Source of the DNA: Leuctra nigra | Taxonomy: Eukaryota > Arthropoda > Insecta > Plecoptera > Leuctridae | Direction: 5' to 3' | Assembly: GCA_934045905.1 (NCBI GenBank) | Contig: CAKOGZ010000119.1 | Location: forward strand, 51,299-115,298 | Length of the DNA stretch: 64,000 nucleotides | In this document: positions 22,652 through 35,519 of the stretch, one piece after another | Position numbering within the stretch: the stretch's first letter is position 1 | How the letters are laid out: each line of letters starts with the position of its first letter | Program-made: the position numbers and the translations under genes | The notes under the pieces: model-generated | Told to the model about the DNA's origin: nothing | The model's input: the letters and a program-made list of their open reading frames with translations, nothing else | The model's database searches: none

Positions 22652-24272
22652 CAACGTTATGCCGAGAAATGAAATAAAACACTTTTCGAAAATAATAGGC
22701 TTAACATTAACATGTAAAAAAAAATCTCCCCTCTGCCTCCTGGAGTCGCCCGACGTTGCCCGGTCAGATAATTTTATAATAAAGTAAGGTTAGGGTAGGT
22801 TAGCGAAGCGAGCGAAGCGAGCGTAGCTGACCCTTAACAAGCTTTAACCTACAGTGACAAAAAATTGATGAAAACCTATCAGGATTGTGCCCTTCTGCTT
22901 CTGAAGGACATAAACTAAGAAATGCGGCGTATCGGAGCGTCTGACAGAAAAAAGTGTTTCTGCACTTTTTAAGCCTCTCTCCATCATCTATATGGTGTAT
23001 CATTTTCAGCTCTCTAAGAGTAATAGATTCGTCACAAAGTAGGAAACAAACAAAACTTTTTCAATATGACCTACTTCTAAAGTGGCACCCCCCTGTTTTT
23101 ATCGAATTTTCTTGATGCCTACACAACGTTATGCCGAGAAATGTAATAAAACACTTTTCGCAAAAAAATGGGCTTATAAATAAAATTATAAAAAAGAACC
23201 CCACTCTGCCCCCTTGGAGTCGCCCGACGCTGCCCTGTCAGATTATTATATAATAAAGTTAGGTTAATACAGGTTAGCGAAGCGAGCGTAGCTGACTCAT
23301 CACAAGCTTTAACCTCCATTGACTAAAAAATGGATGAAAACCTAGGAAATGAGGAAAATCTAAGGAACATTGTTAATTGTTACATTGTTACCTTTGTAGG
23401 CTAACCTACATTGTTGGTCAATATACATTGACAAAAAAATGGATGAAAATCTATCGGGGGTCGACCCATCAGCTTCTGAATAACATGAACAGTTAATTCC
23501 GGCGAATCGGAGAGTCTGACATAAAAAAGTGTTTCTGCACTTTTTAAGCCTCTCACCATCTACTATATAGGGTAACGTTGTCAACTCTCTTAGAGTAATA
23601 GATTCGTCACAAAGTAGGAAACAAATAAAAAAATATCAATATGAGCTACTTCTAAAGTGGCACCCCCCTATTTTTATCGAATTTTCTTGAAGCCTACACA
23701 ACGTTATGCCGAGAAATGAAATAAAACACTTTTCGAAAAAAATAGGCTTATAAATAAAATTATAAAAAAGAACCCCACTCTGCCCCCTTGGAGTCGCCCG
23801 ACGCTGCCCTGTCAGATTATTATATAATAAAGTTAGGTTAATACAGGTTAGCGAAGCGAGCGTAGCTGACTCATCACAAGCTTTAACCTCCATTGACTAA
23901 AAAATGGATGAAAACCTAGGAAATGAGGAAAATCTAAGAAACATTGTTAATTGTTACATTGTTACCTTTGTAGGCTAACCTACATTGTTGGTCAATATAC
24001 ATTGACAAAAAAATGGATGAAAATCTATCGGGGGTCGACCCATCAGCTTCTGAATAACATGAACAGTTAATTCCGGCGAATCGGAGAGTCTGACATAAAA
24101 AAGTGTTTCTGCACTTTTTAAGCCTCTCACCATCGTCTATATAGGGTAACGTTGTCAACTCTCTTAGAGTAATAGATTCGTCACAAAGTAGGAAACAAAT
24201 AAAAAAATATCAATATGAGCTACTTCTAAAGTGGCACCCCCCTATTTTTATCGAATTTTCTTGAAGCCTACA
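22652..24272. repeat. HOR unit 21: A-B-B' trimer (B'-beta)
   Basis: A 22652-23123, B 23124-23698, B' 23699-24272. A has AAGTAAGG; B has AATGGGC; B' is the first beta type (CGAAAAAAATAGG, CTAAGAAAC, CATCGTCTAT). Confidence 0.93.
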
Positions 24273-25893
24273 CAACGTTATGCCGAGAAATGAAATAAAA
24301 CACTTTTCGAAAATAATAGGCTTAACATTAACATGTAAAAAAAAATCTCCCCTCTGCCTCCTGGAGTCGCCCGACGTTGCCCGGTCAGATAATTTTATAA
24401 TAAAGTTAGGTTAGGGTAGGTTAGCGAAGCGAGCGAAGCGAGCGTAGCTGACCCTTAACAAGCTTTAACCTACAGTGACAAAAAATTGATGAAAACCTAT
24501 CAGGATTGTGCCCTTCTGCTTCTGAAGGACATAAACTAAGAAATGCAGCGTATCGGAGCGTCTGACAGAAAAAAGTGTTTCTGCACTTTTTAAGCCTCTC
24601 TCCATCATCTATATGGTGTATCATTTTCAGCTCTCTAAGAGTAATAGATTCGTCACAAAGTAGGAAACAAACAAAACTTTTTCAATATGACCTACTTCTA
24701 AAGTGGCACCCCCCTGTTTTTATCGAATTTTCTTGATGCCTACACAACGTTATGCCGAGAAATGTAATAAAACACTTTTCGCAAAAAAATAGGCTTATAA
24801 ATAAAATTATAAAAAAGAACCCCACTCTGCCCCCTTGGAGTCGCCCGACGCTGCCCTGTCAGATTATTATATAATAAAGTTAGGTTAATACAGGTTAGCG
24901 AAGCGAGCGTAGCTGACTCATCACAAGCTTTAACCTCCATTGACTAAAAAATGGATGAAAACCTAGGAAATGAGGAAAATCTAAGGAACATTGTTAATTG
25001 TTACATTGTTACCTTTGTAGGCTAACCTACATTGTTGGTCAATATACATTGACAAAAAAATGGATGAAAATCTATCGGGGGTCGACCCATCAGCTTCTGA
25101 ATAACATGAACAGTTAATTCCGGCGAATCGGAGAGTCTGACATAAAAAAGTGTTTCTGCACTTTTTAAGCCTCTCACCATCTACTATATAGGGTAACGTT
25201 GTCAACTCTCTTAGAGTAATAGATTCGTCACAAAGTAGGAAACAAATAAAAAAATATCAATATGAGCTACTTCTAAAGTGGCACCCCCCTATTTTTATCG
25301 AATTTTCTTGAAGCCTACACAACGTTATGCCGAGAAATGAAATAAAACACTTTTCGAAAAAAATAGGCTTATAAATAAAATTATAAAAAAGAACCCCACT
25401 CTGCCCCCTTGGAGTCGCCCGACGCTGCCCTGTCAGATTATTACATAATAAAGTTAGGTTAATACAGGTTAGCGAAGCGAGCGTAGCTGACTCATCACAA
25501 GCTTTAACCTCCATTGACTAAAAAATGGATGAAAACCTAGGAAATGAGGAAAATCTAAGAAACATTGTTAATTGTTACATTGTTACCTTTGTAGGCTAAC
25601 CTACATTGTTGGTCAATATACATTGACAAAAAAATGGATGAAAATCTATCGGGGGTCGACCCATCAGCTTCTGAATAACATGAACAGTTAATTCCGGCGA
25701 ATCGGAGAGTCTGACATAAAAAAGTGTTTCTGCACTTTTTAAGCCTCTCACCATCGTCTATATAGGGTAACGTTGTCAACTCTCTTAGAGTAATAGATTC
25801 GTCACAAAGTAGGAAACAAATAAAAAAATATCAATATGAGCTACTTCTAAAGTGGCACCCCCCTATTTTTATCGAATTTTCTTGAAGCCTACA
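24273..25893. repeat. HOR unit 22: A-B-B' trimer (B'-beta)
   Basis: A 24273-24744, B 24745-25319, B' 25320-25893. A has ATGCAGCG. B' is beta with the extra mark TTACATAAT, shared with unit 25. Confidence 0.93.
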
Positions 25894-26940
25894 CAACGTT
25901 ATGCCGAGAAATGAAATAAAACACTTTTCGAAAATAATAGGCTTAACATTAACATGTAAAAAAAAATCTCCCCTCTGCCTCCTGGAGTCGCCCGACGTTG
26001 CCCGGTCAGATAATTTTATAATAAAGTTAGGTTAGGGTAGGTTAGCGAAGCGAGCGAAGCGAGCGTAGCTGACCCTTAACAAGCTTTAACCTACAGTGAC
26101 AAAAAATTGATGAAAACCTATCAGGATTGTGCCCTTCTGCTTCTGAAGGACATAAACTAAGAAATGCAGCGTATCGGAGCGTCTGACAGAAAAAAGTGTT
26201 TCTGCACTTTTTAAGCCTCTCTCCATCATCTATATGGTGTATCATTTTCAGCTCTCTAAGAGTAATAGATTCGTCACAAAGTAGGAAACAAACAAAACTT
26301 TTTCAATATGACCTACTTCTAAAGTGGCACCCCCCTGTTTTTATCGAATTTTCTTGATGCCTACACAACGTTATGCCGAGAAATGTAATAAAACACTTTT
26401 CGCAAAAAAATAGGCTTATAAATAAAATTATAAAAAAGAACCCCACTCTGCCCCCTTGGAGTCGCCCGACGCTGCCCTGTCAGATTATTATATAATAAAG
26501 TTAGGTTAATACAGGTTAGCGAAGCGAGCGTAGCTGACTCATCACAAGCTTTAACCTCCATTGACTAAAAAATGGATGAAAACCTAGGAAATGAGGAAAA
26601 TCTAAGGAACATTGTTAATTGTTACATTGTTACCTTTGTAGGCTAACCTACATTGTTGGTCAATATACATTGACAAAAAAATGGATGAAAATCTATCGGG
26701 GGTCGACCCATCAGCTTCTGAATAACATGAACAGTTAATTCCGGCGAATCGGAGAGTCTGACATAAAAAAGTGTTCCTGCACTTTTTAAGCCTCTCACCA
26801 TCTTCTATATAGGGTAACGTTGTCAACTCTCTTAGAGTAATAGATTCGTCACAAAGTAGGAAACAAATAAAAAAATATCAATATGAGCTACTTCTAAAGT
26901 GGCACCCCCCTATTTTTATCGAATTTTCTTGAAGCCTACA
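25894..26940. repeat. HOR unit 23: A-B dimer
   Basis: A 25894-26365, B 26366-26940. A has ATGCAGCG. B has CATCTTCTAT, shared with unit 28, and a private GTGTTCCTGC in the hairpin loop. Confidence 0.93.
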
Positions 26941-28562
26941 CAACGTTATGCCGAGAAATGAAATAAAACACTTTTCGAAAATAATAGGCTTAACATTAAC
27001 ATGTAAAAAAAAATCTCCCCTCTGCCTCCTGGAGTCGCCCGACGTTGCCCGGTCAGATAATTTTATAATAAAGTTAGGTTAGGGTAGGTTAGCGAAGCGA
27101 GCGAAGCGAGCGTAGCTGACCCTTAACAAGCTTTAACCTACAGTGACAAAAAATTGATGAAAACCTATCAGGATTGTGCCCTTCTGCTTCTGAAGGACAT
27201 AAACTAAGAAATGCGGCGTATCGGAGCGTCTGACAGAAAAAAGTGTTTCTGCACTTTTTAAGCCTCTCTCCATCATCTATATGGTGTATCATTTTCAGCT
27301 CTCTAAGAGTAATAGATTCGTCACAAAGTAGGAAACAAACAAAACTTTTTCAATATGACCTACTTCTAAAGTGGCACCCCCCTGTTTTTATCGAATTTTC
27401 TTGATGCCTACACAACGTTATGCCGAGAAATGTAATAAAACACTTTTCGCAAAAAAATAGGCTTATAAATAAAATTATAAAAAAGAACCCCACTCTGCCC
27501 CCTTGGAGTCGCCCGACGCTGCCCTGTCAGATTATTATATAATAAAGTTAGGTTAATACAGGTTAGCGAAGCGAGCGTAGCTGACTCATCACAAGCTTTA
27601 ACCTCCATTGACTAAAAAATGGATGAAAACCTAGGAAATGAGGAAAATCTAAGGAACATTGTTAATTGTTACATTGTTACCTTTGTAGGCTAACCTACAT
27701 TGTTGGTCAAATATACATTGACAAAAAAATGGATGAAAATCTATCGGGGGTCGACCCATCAGCTTCTGAATAACATGAACAGTTAATTCCGGCGAATCGG
27801 AGAGTCTGACATAAAAAAGTGTTTCTGCACTTTTTAAGCCTCTCACCATCTACTATATAGGGTAACGTTGTCAACTCTCTTAGAGTAATAGATTCGTCAC
27901 AAAGTAGGAAACAAATAAAAAAATATCAATATGAGCTACTTCTAAAGTGGCACCCCCCTATTTTTATCGAATTTTCTTGAAGCCTACACAACGTTATGCC
28001 GAGAAATGAAATAAAACACTTTTCGCAAAAAAATAGGCTTATAAATAAAATTATAAAAAAGAACCCCACTCTGCCCCCTTGGAGTCGCCCGACGCTGCCC
28101 TGTCAGATTATTATATAATAAAGTTAGGTTAATACAGGTTAGCGAAGCGAGCGTAGCTGACTCATCACAAGCTTTAACCTCCATTGACTAAAAAATGGAT
28201 GAAAACCTAGGAAATGAGGAAAATCTAAGGAACATTGTTAATAGTTACATTGTTACCTTTGTAGGCTAACCTACATTGTTGGTCAATATACATTGACAAA
28301 AAAATGGATGAAAATCAATCGGGGGTCGACCCATCAGCTTCTGAATAACATGAACAGTTAATTCCGGCGAATCGGAGAGTCTGACATAAAAAAGGGTTTC
28401 TGCACTATTTAAGCCTCTCACCATCTACTATATAGGGTAACGTGGTTAACTCTCTTAGAGTAATAGATTCGTCACAAAGTAGGAAACAAATAAAAAAATA
28501 TCAATATGAGCTACTTCTTAAGTGGCACCCCCTATTTTTATCGAATTTTCTTGAAGCCTACA
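26941..28562. repeat. HOR unit 24: A-B-B' trimer (B'-alpha)
   Basis: A 26941-27412, B 27413-27988, B' 27989-28562. B has one extra A near 27711 (GTCAAATATAC). B' is alpha, with CACTATTTAAG near 28404. Confidence 0.92.
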
Positions 28563-30181
28563 CAACGTTATGCCGAGAAATGAAATAACACTTTTCGAAA
28601 ATAATAGGCTTAACATTAACATGTAAAAAAAAATCTCCCCTCTGCCTCCTGGAGTCGCCCGACGTTGCCCGGTCAGATAATTTTATAATAAAGTAAGGTT
28701 AGGGTAGGTTAGCGAAGCGAGCGAAGCGAGCGTAGCTGACCCTTAACAAGCTTTAACCTACAGTGACAAAAAATTGATGAAAACCTATCAGGATTGTGCC
28801 CTTCTGCTTCTGAAGGACATAAACTAAGAAATGCGGCGTATCGGAGCGTCTGACAGAAAAAAGTGTTTCTGCACTTTTTAAGCCTCTCTCCATCATCTAT
28901 ATGGTGTATCATTTTCAGCTCTCTAAGAGTAATAGATTCGTCACAAAGTAGGAAACAAACAAAACTTTTTCAATATGACCTACTTCTAAAGTGGCACCCC
29001 CCTGTTTTTATCGAATTTTCTTGATGCCTACACAACGTTATGCCGAGAAATGTAATAAAACACTTTTCGCAAAAAAATGGGCTTATAAATAAAATTATAA
29101 AAAAGAACCCCACTCTGCCCCCTTGGAGTCGCCCGACGCTGCCCTGTCAGATTATTATATAATAAAGTTAGGTTAATACAGGTTAGCGAAGCGAGCGTAG
29201 CTGACTCATCACAAGCTTTAACCTCCATTGACTAAAAAATGGATGAAAACCTAGGAAATGAGGAAAATCTAAGGAACATTGTTAATTGTTACATTGTTAC
29301 CTTTGTAGGCTAACCTACATTGTTGGTCAATATACATTGACAAAAAAATGGATGAAAATCTATCGGGGGTCGACCCATCAGCTTCTGAATAACATGAACA
29401 GTTAATTCCGGCGAATCGGAGAGTCTGACATAAAAAAGTGTTTCTGCACTTTTTAAGCCTCTCACCATCTACTATATAGGGTAACGTTGTCAACTCTCTT
29501 AGAGTAATAGATTCGTCACAAAGTAGGAAACAAATAAAAAAATATCAATATGAGCTACTTCTAAAGTGGCACCCCCCTATTTTTATCGAATTTTCTTGAA
29601 GCCTACACAACGTTATGCCGAGAAATGAAATAAAACACTTTTCGAAAAAAATAGGCTTATAAATAAAATTATAAAAAAGAACCCCACTCTGCCCCCTTGG
29701 AGTCGCCCGACGCTGCCCTGTCAGATTATTACATAATAAAGTTAGGTTAATACAGGTTAGCGAAGCGAGCGTAGCTGACTCATCACAAGCTTTAACCTCC
29801 ATTGACTAAAAAATGGATGAAAACCTAGTAAATGAGGAAAATCTAAGAAACATTGTTAATTGTTACATTGTTACCTTTGTAGGCTAACCTACATTGTTGG
29901 TCAATATACATTGACAAAAAAATGGATGAAAATCTATCGGGGGTCGACCCATCAGCTTCTGAATAACATGAACAGTTAATTCCGGCGAATCGGAGAGTCT
30001 GACATAAAAAAGTGTTTCTGCACTTTTTAAGCCTCTCACCATCGTCTATATAGGGTAACGTTGTCAACTCTCTTAGAGTAATAGATTCGTCACAAAGTAG
30101 GAAACAAATAAAAAAATATCAATATGAGCTACTTCTAAAGTGGCACCCCCCTATTTTTATCGAATTTTCTTGAAGCCTACA
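28563..30181. repeat. HOR unit 25: A-B-B' trimer (B'-beta), 1619 bp
   Basis: A 28563-29032, B 29033-29607, B' 29608-30181. A is two bases short near 28587 (AAATAACAC). A has AAGTAAGG, B has AATGGGC and B' is beta: the unit 21 combination, plus TTACATAAT as in unit 22. Confidence 0.92.
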
Positions 30182-31228
30182 CAACGTTATGCCGAGAAAT
30201 GAAATAAAACACTTTTCGAAAATAATAGGCTTAACATTAACATGTAAAAAAAAATCTCCCCTCTGCCTCCTGGAGTCGCCCGACGTTGCCCGGTCAGATA
30301 ATTTTATAATAAAGTTAGGTTAGGGTAGGTTAGCGAAGCGAGCGAAGCGAGCGTAGCTGACCCTTAACAAGCTTTAACCTACAGTGACAAAAAATTGATG
30401 AAAACCTATCAGGATTGTGCCCTTCTGCTTCTGAAGGACATAAACTAAGAAATGCAGCGTATCGGAGCGTCTGACAGAAAAAAGTGTTTCTGCACTTTTT
30501 AAGCCTCTCTCCATCATCTATATGGTGTATCATTTTCAGCTCTCTAAGAGTAATAGATTCGTCACAAAGTAGGAAACAAACAAAACTTTTTCAATATGAC
30601 CTACTTCTAAAGTGGCACCCCCCTGTTTTTATCGAATTTTCTTGATGCCTACACAACGTTATGCCGAGAAATGTAATAAAACACTTTTCGCAAAAAAATA
30701 GGCTTATAAATAAAATTATAAAAAAGAACCCCACTCTGCCCCCTTGGAGTCGCCCGACGCTGCCCTGTCAGATTATTATATAATAAAGTTAGGTTAATAC
30801 AGGTTAGCGAAGCGAGCGTAGCTGACTCATCACAAGCTTTAACCTCCATTGACTAAAAAATGGATGAAAACCTAGGAAATGAGGAAAATCTAAGGAACAT
30901 TGTTAATTGTTACATTGTTACCTTTGTAGGCTAACCTACATTGTTGGTCAATATACATTGACAAAAAAATGGATGAAAATCTATCGGGGGTCGACCCATC
31001 AGCTTCTGAATAACATGAACAGTTAATTCCGGCGAATCGGAGAGTCTGACATAAAAAAGTGTTTCTGCACTTTTTAACCCTCTCACCATCTACTATATAG
31101 GGTAACGTTGTCAACTCTCTTAGAGTAATAGATTCGTCACAAAGTAGGAAACAAATAAAAAAATATCAATATGAGCTACTTCTAAAGTGGCACCCCCCTA
31201 TTTTTATCGAATTTTCTTGAAGCCTACA
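30182..31228. repeat. HOR unit 26: A-B dimer
   Basis: A 30182-30653, B 30654-31228. A has ATGCAGCG; B has a private TTTTTAACCCTC after the hairpin. Confidence 0.93.
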
Positions 31229-32850
31229 CAACGTTATGCCGAGAAATGAAATAAAACACTTTTCGAAAATAATAGGCTTAACATTAACATGTAAAAAAAA
31301 ATCTCCCCTCTGCCTCCTGGAGTCGCCCGACGTTGCCCGGTCAGATAATTTTATAATAAAGTTAGGTTAGGGTAGGTTAGCGAAGCGAGCGAAGCGAGCG
31401 TAGCTGACCCTTAACAAGCTTTAACCTACAGTGACAAAAAATTGATGAAAACCTATCAGGATTGTGCCCTTCTGCTTCTGAAGGACATAAACTAAGAAAT
31501 GCGGCGTATCGGAGCGTCTGACAGAAAAAAGTGTTTCTGCACTTTTTAAGCCTCTCTCCATCATCTATATGGTGTATCATTTTCAGCTCTCTAAGAGTAA
31601 TAGATTCGTCACAAAGTAGGAAACAAACAAAACTTTTTCAATATGACCTACTTCTAAAGTGGCACCCCCCCTGTTTTTATCGAATTTTCTTGATGCCTAC
31701 ACAACGTTATGCCGAGAAATGTAATAAAACACTTTTCGCAAAAAAATAGGCTTATAAATAAAATTATAAAAAAGAACCCCACTCTGCCCCCTTGGAGTCG
31801 CCCGACGCTGCCCTGTCAGATTATTATATAATAAAGTTAGGTTAATACAGGTTAGCGAAGCGAGCGTAGCTGACTCATCACAAGCTTTAACCTCCATTGA
31901 CTAAAAAATGGATGAAAACCTAGGAAATGAGGAAAATCTAAGGAACATTGTTAATTGTTACATTGTTACCTTTGTAGGCTAACCTACATTGTTGGTCAAT
32001 ATACATTGACAAAAAAATGGATGAAAATCTATCGGGGGTCGACCCATCAGCTTCTGAATAACATGAACAGTTAATTCCGGCGTATCGGAGAGTCTGACAT
32101 AAAAAAGTGTTTCTGCACTTTTTAAGCCTCTCACCATCTACTATATAGGGTAACGTTGTCAACTCTCTTAGAGTAATAGATTCGTCACAAAGTAGGAAAC
32201 AAATAAAAAAATATCAATATGAGCTACTTCTAAAGTGGCACCCCCCTATTTTTATCGAATTTTCTTGAAGCCTACACAACGTTATGCCGAGAAATGAAAT
32301 AAAACACTTTTCGCAAAAAAATAGGCTTATAAATAAAATTATAAAAAAGAACCCCACTCTGCCCCCTTGGAGTCGCCCGACGCTGCCCTGTCAGATTATT
32401 ATATAATAAAGTTAGGTTAATACAGGTTAGCGAAGCGAGCGTAGCTGACTCATCACAAGCTTTAACCTCCATTGACTAAAAAATGGATGAAAACCTAGGA
32501 AATGAGGAAAATCTAAGGAACATTGTTAATAGTTACATTGTTACCTTTGTAGGCTAACCTACATTGTTGGTCAATATACATTGACAAAAAAATGGATGCA
32601 AATCAATCGGGGGTCGACCCATCAGCTTCTGAATAACATGAACAGTTAATTCCGGCGAATCGGAGAGTCTGACATAAAAAAGGGTTTCTGCACTTTTTAA
32701 GCCTCTCACCATCTACTATATAGGGTAACGTGGTTAACTCTCTTAGAGTAATAGATTCGTCACAAAGTAGGAAACAAATAAAAAAATATCAATATGAGCT
32801 ACTTCTTAAGTGGCACCCCCTATTTTTATCGAATTTTCTTGAAGCCTACA
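31229..32850. repeat. HOR unit 27: A-B-B' trimer (B'-alpha)
   Basis: A 31229-31701, B 31702-32276, B' 32277-32850. A is 473 bp with a seven-C run near 31665. B has GGCGTATCGG, an A-like change near 32083. B' is alpha with GATGCAAATC. Confidence 0.92.
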
Positions 32851-33898
32851 CAACGTTATGCCGAGAAATGAAATAAAACACTTTTCGAAAATAATAGGCT
32901 TAACATTAACATGTAAAACAAAATCTCCCCTCTGCCTCCTGGAGTCGCCCGACGTTGCCCGGTCAGATAATTTTATAATAAAGTTAGGTTAGGGTAGGTT
33001 AGCGAAGCGAGCGAAGCGAGCGTAGCTGACCCTTAACAAGCTTTAACCTACAGTGACAAAAAATTGATGAAAACCTATCAGGATTGTGCCCTTCTGCTTC
33101 TGAAGGACATAAACTAAGAAATGCAGCGTATCGGAGCGTCTGACAGAAAAAAGTGTTTCTGCACTTTTTAAGCCTCTCTCCATCATCTATATGGTGTATC
33201 ATTTTCAGCTCTCTAAGAGTAATAGATTCGTCACAAAGTAGGAAACAAACAAAACTTTTTCAATATGACCTACTTCTAAAGTGGCACCCCCCTGTTTTTA
33301 TCGAATTTTCTTGATGCCTACACAACGTTATGCCGAGAAATGTAATAAAACACTTTTCGCAAAAAAATAGGCTTATAAATAAAATTATAAAAAAGAACCC
33401 CACTCTGCCCCCTTGGAGTCGCCCGACGCTGCCCTGTCAGATTATTATATAATAAAGTTAGGTTAATACAGGTTAGCGAAGCGAGCGTAGCTGACTCATC
33501 ACAAGCTTTAACCTCCATTGACTAAAAAATGGATGAAAACCTAGGAAATGAGGAAAATCTAAGGAACATTGTTAATTGTTACATTGTTACCTTTGTAGGC
33601 TAACCTACATTGTTGGTCAATATACATTGACAAAAAAATGGATGAAAATCTATCGGGGGTCGACCCATCAGCTTCTGAATAACATGAACAGTTAATTCCG
33701 GCGAATCGGAGAGTCTGACATAAAAAAGTGTTTCTGCACTTTTTAAGCCTCTCACCATCTTCTATATAGGGTAACGTTGTCAACTCTCTTAGAGTAATAG
33801 ATTCGTCACAAAGTAGGAAACAAATAAAAAAAATATCAATATGAGCTACTTCTAAAGTGGCACCCCCCTATTTTTATCGAATTTTCTTGAAGCCTACA
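32851..33898. repeat. HOR unit 28: A-B dimer, 1048 bp
   Basis: A 32851-33322, B 33323-33898. A has GTAAAACAAAATC, shared with unit 30, and ATGCAGCG. B has CATCTTCTAT and one extra A in the run near 33830. Confidence 0.92.
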
Positions 33899-35519
33899 CA
33901 ACGTTATGCCGAGAAATGAAATAAAACACTTTTCGAAAATAATAGGCTTAACATTAACATGTAAAAAAAAATCTCCCCTCTGCCTCCTGGAGTCGCCCGA
34001 CGTTGCCCGGTCAGATAATTTTATAATAAAGTTAGGTTAGGGTAGGTTAGCGAAGCGAGCGAAGCGAGCGTAGCTGACCCTTAACAAGCTTTAACCTACA
34101 GTGACAAAAAATTGATGAAAACCTATCAGGATTGTGCCCTTCTGCTTCTGAAGGACATAAACTAAGAAATGCGGCGTATCAGAGCGTCTGACAGAAAAAA
34201 GTGTTTCTGCACTTTTTAAGCCTCTCTCCATCATCTATATGGTGTATCATTTTCAGCTCTCTAAGAGTAATAGATTCGTCACAAAGTAGGAAACAAACAA
34301 AACTTTTTCAATATGACCTACTTCTAAAGTGGCACCCCCCTGTTTTTATCGAATTTTCTTGATGCCTACACAACGTTATGCCGAGAAATGTAATAAAACA
34401 CTTTTCGCAAAAAAATAGGCTTATAAATAAAATTATAAAAAAGAACCCCACTCTGCCCCCTTGGAGTCGCCCGACGCTGCCCTGTCAGATTATTATATAA
34501 TAAAGTTAGGTTAATACAGGTTAGCGAAGCGAGCGTAGCTGACTCATCACAAGCTTTAACCTCCATTGACTAAAAAATGGATGAAAACCTAGGAAATGAG
34601 GAAAATCTAAGGAACATTGTTAATTGTTACATTGTTACATTTGTAGGCTAACCTACATTGTTGGTCAATATACATTGACAAAAAAATGGATGAAAATCTA
34701 TCGGGGGTCGACCCATCAGCTTCTGAATAACATGAACAGTTAATTCCGGCGAATCGGAGAGTCTGACATAAAAAAGTGTTTCTGCACTTTTTAAGCCTCT
34801 CACCATCTACTATATAGGGTAACGTTGTCAACTCTCTTAGAGTAATAGATTCGTCACAAAGTAGGAAACAAATAAAAAAATATCAATATGAGCTACTTCT
34901 AAAGTGGCACCCCCCTATTTTTATCGAATTTTCTTGAAGCCTACACAACGTTATGCCGAGAAATGAAATAAAACACTTTTCGCAAAAAAATAGGCTTATA
35001 AATAAAATTATAAAAAAGAACCCCACTCTGCCCCCTTGGAGTCGCCCGACGCTGCCCTGTCAGATTATTATATAATAAAGTTAGGTTAATACAGGTTAGC
35101 GAAGCGAGCGTAGCTGACTCATCACAAGCTTTAACCTCCATTGACTAAAAAATGGATGAAAACCTAGGAAATGAGGAAAATCTAAGGAACATTGTTAATA
35201 GTTACATTGTTACCTTTGTAGGCTAACCTACATTGTTGGTCAATATACATTGACAAAAAAATGGATGCAAATCAATCGGGGGTCGACCCATCAGCTTCTG
35301 AATAACATGAACAGTTAATTCCGGCGAATCGGAGAGTCTGACATAAAAAAGGGTTTCTGCACTTTTTAAGCCTCTCACCATCTACTATATAGGGTAACGT
35401 GGTTAACTCTCTTAGAGTAATAGATTCGTCACAAAGTAGGAAACAAATAAAAAAATATCAATATGAGCTACTTCTTAAGTGGCACCCCCTATTTTTATCG
35501 AATTTTCTTGAAGCCTACA
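33899..35519. repeat. HOR unit 29: A-B-B' trimer (B'-alpha)
   Basis: A 33899-34370, B 34371-34945, B' 34946-35519. A has a private G-to-A at 34181. B has ACATTTGTAGG as in units 20, 36, 45 and 47. Confidence 0.93.

Noticed and set aside
31531..31749. A plus-strand open frame of 72 codons
   Set aside because: It exists only in this unit, because of an extra C in a homopolymer near 31665. Other units lack it.
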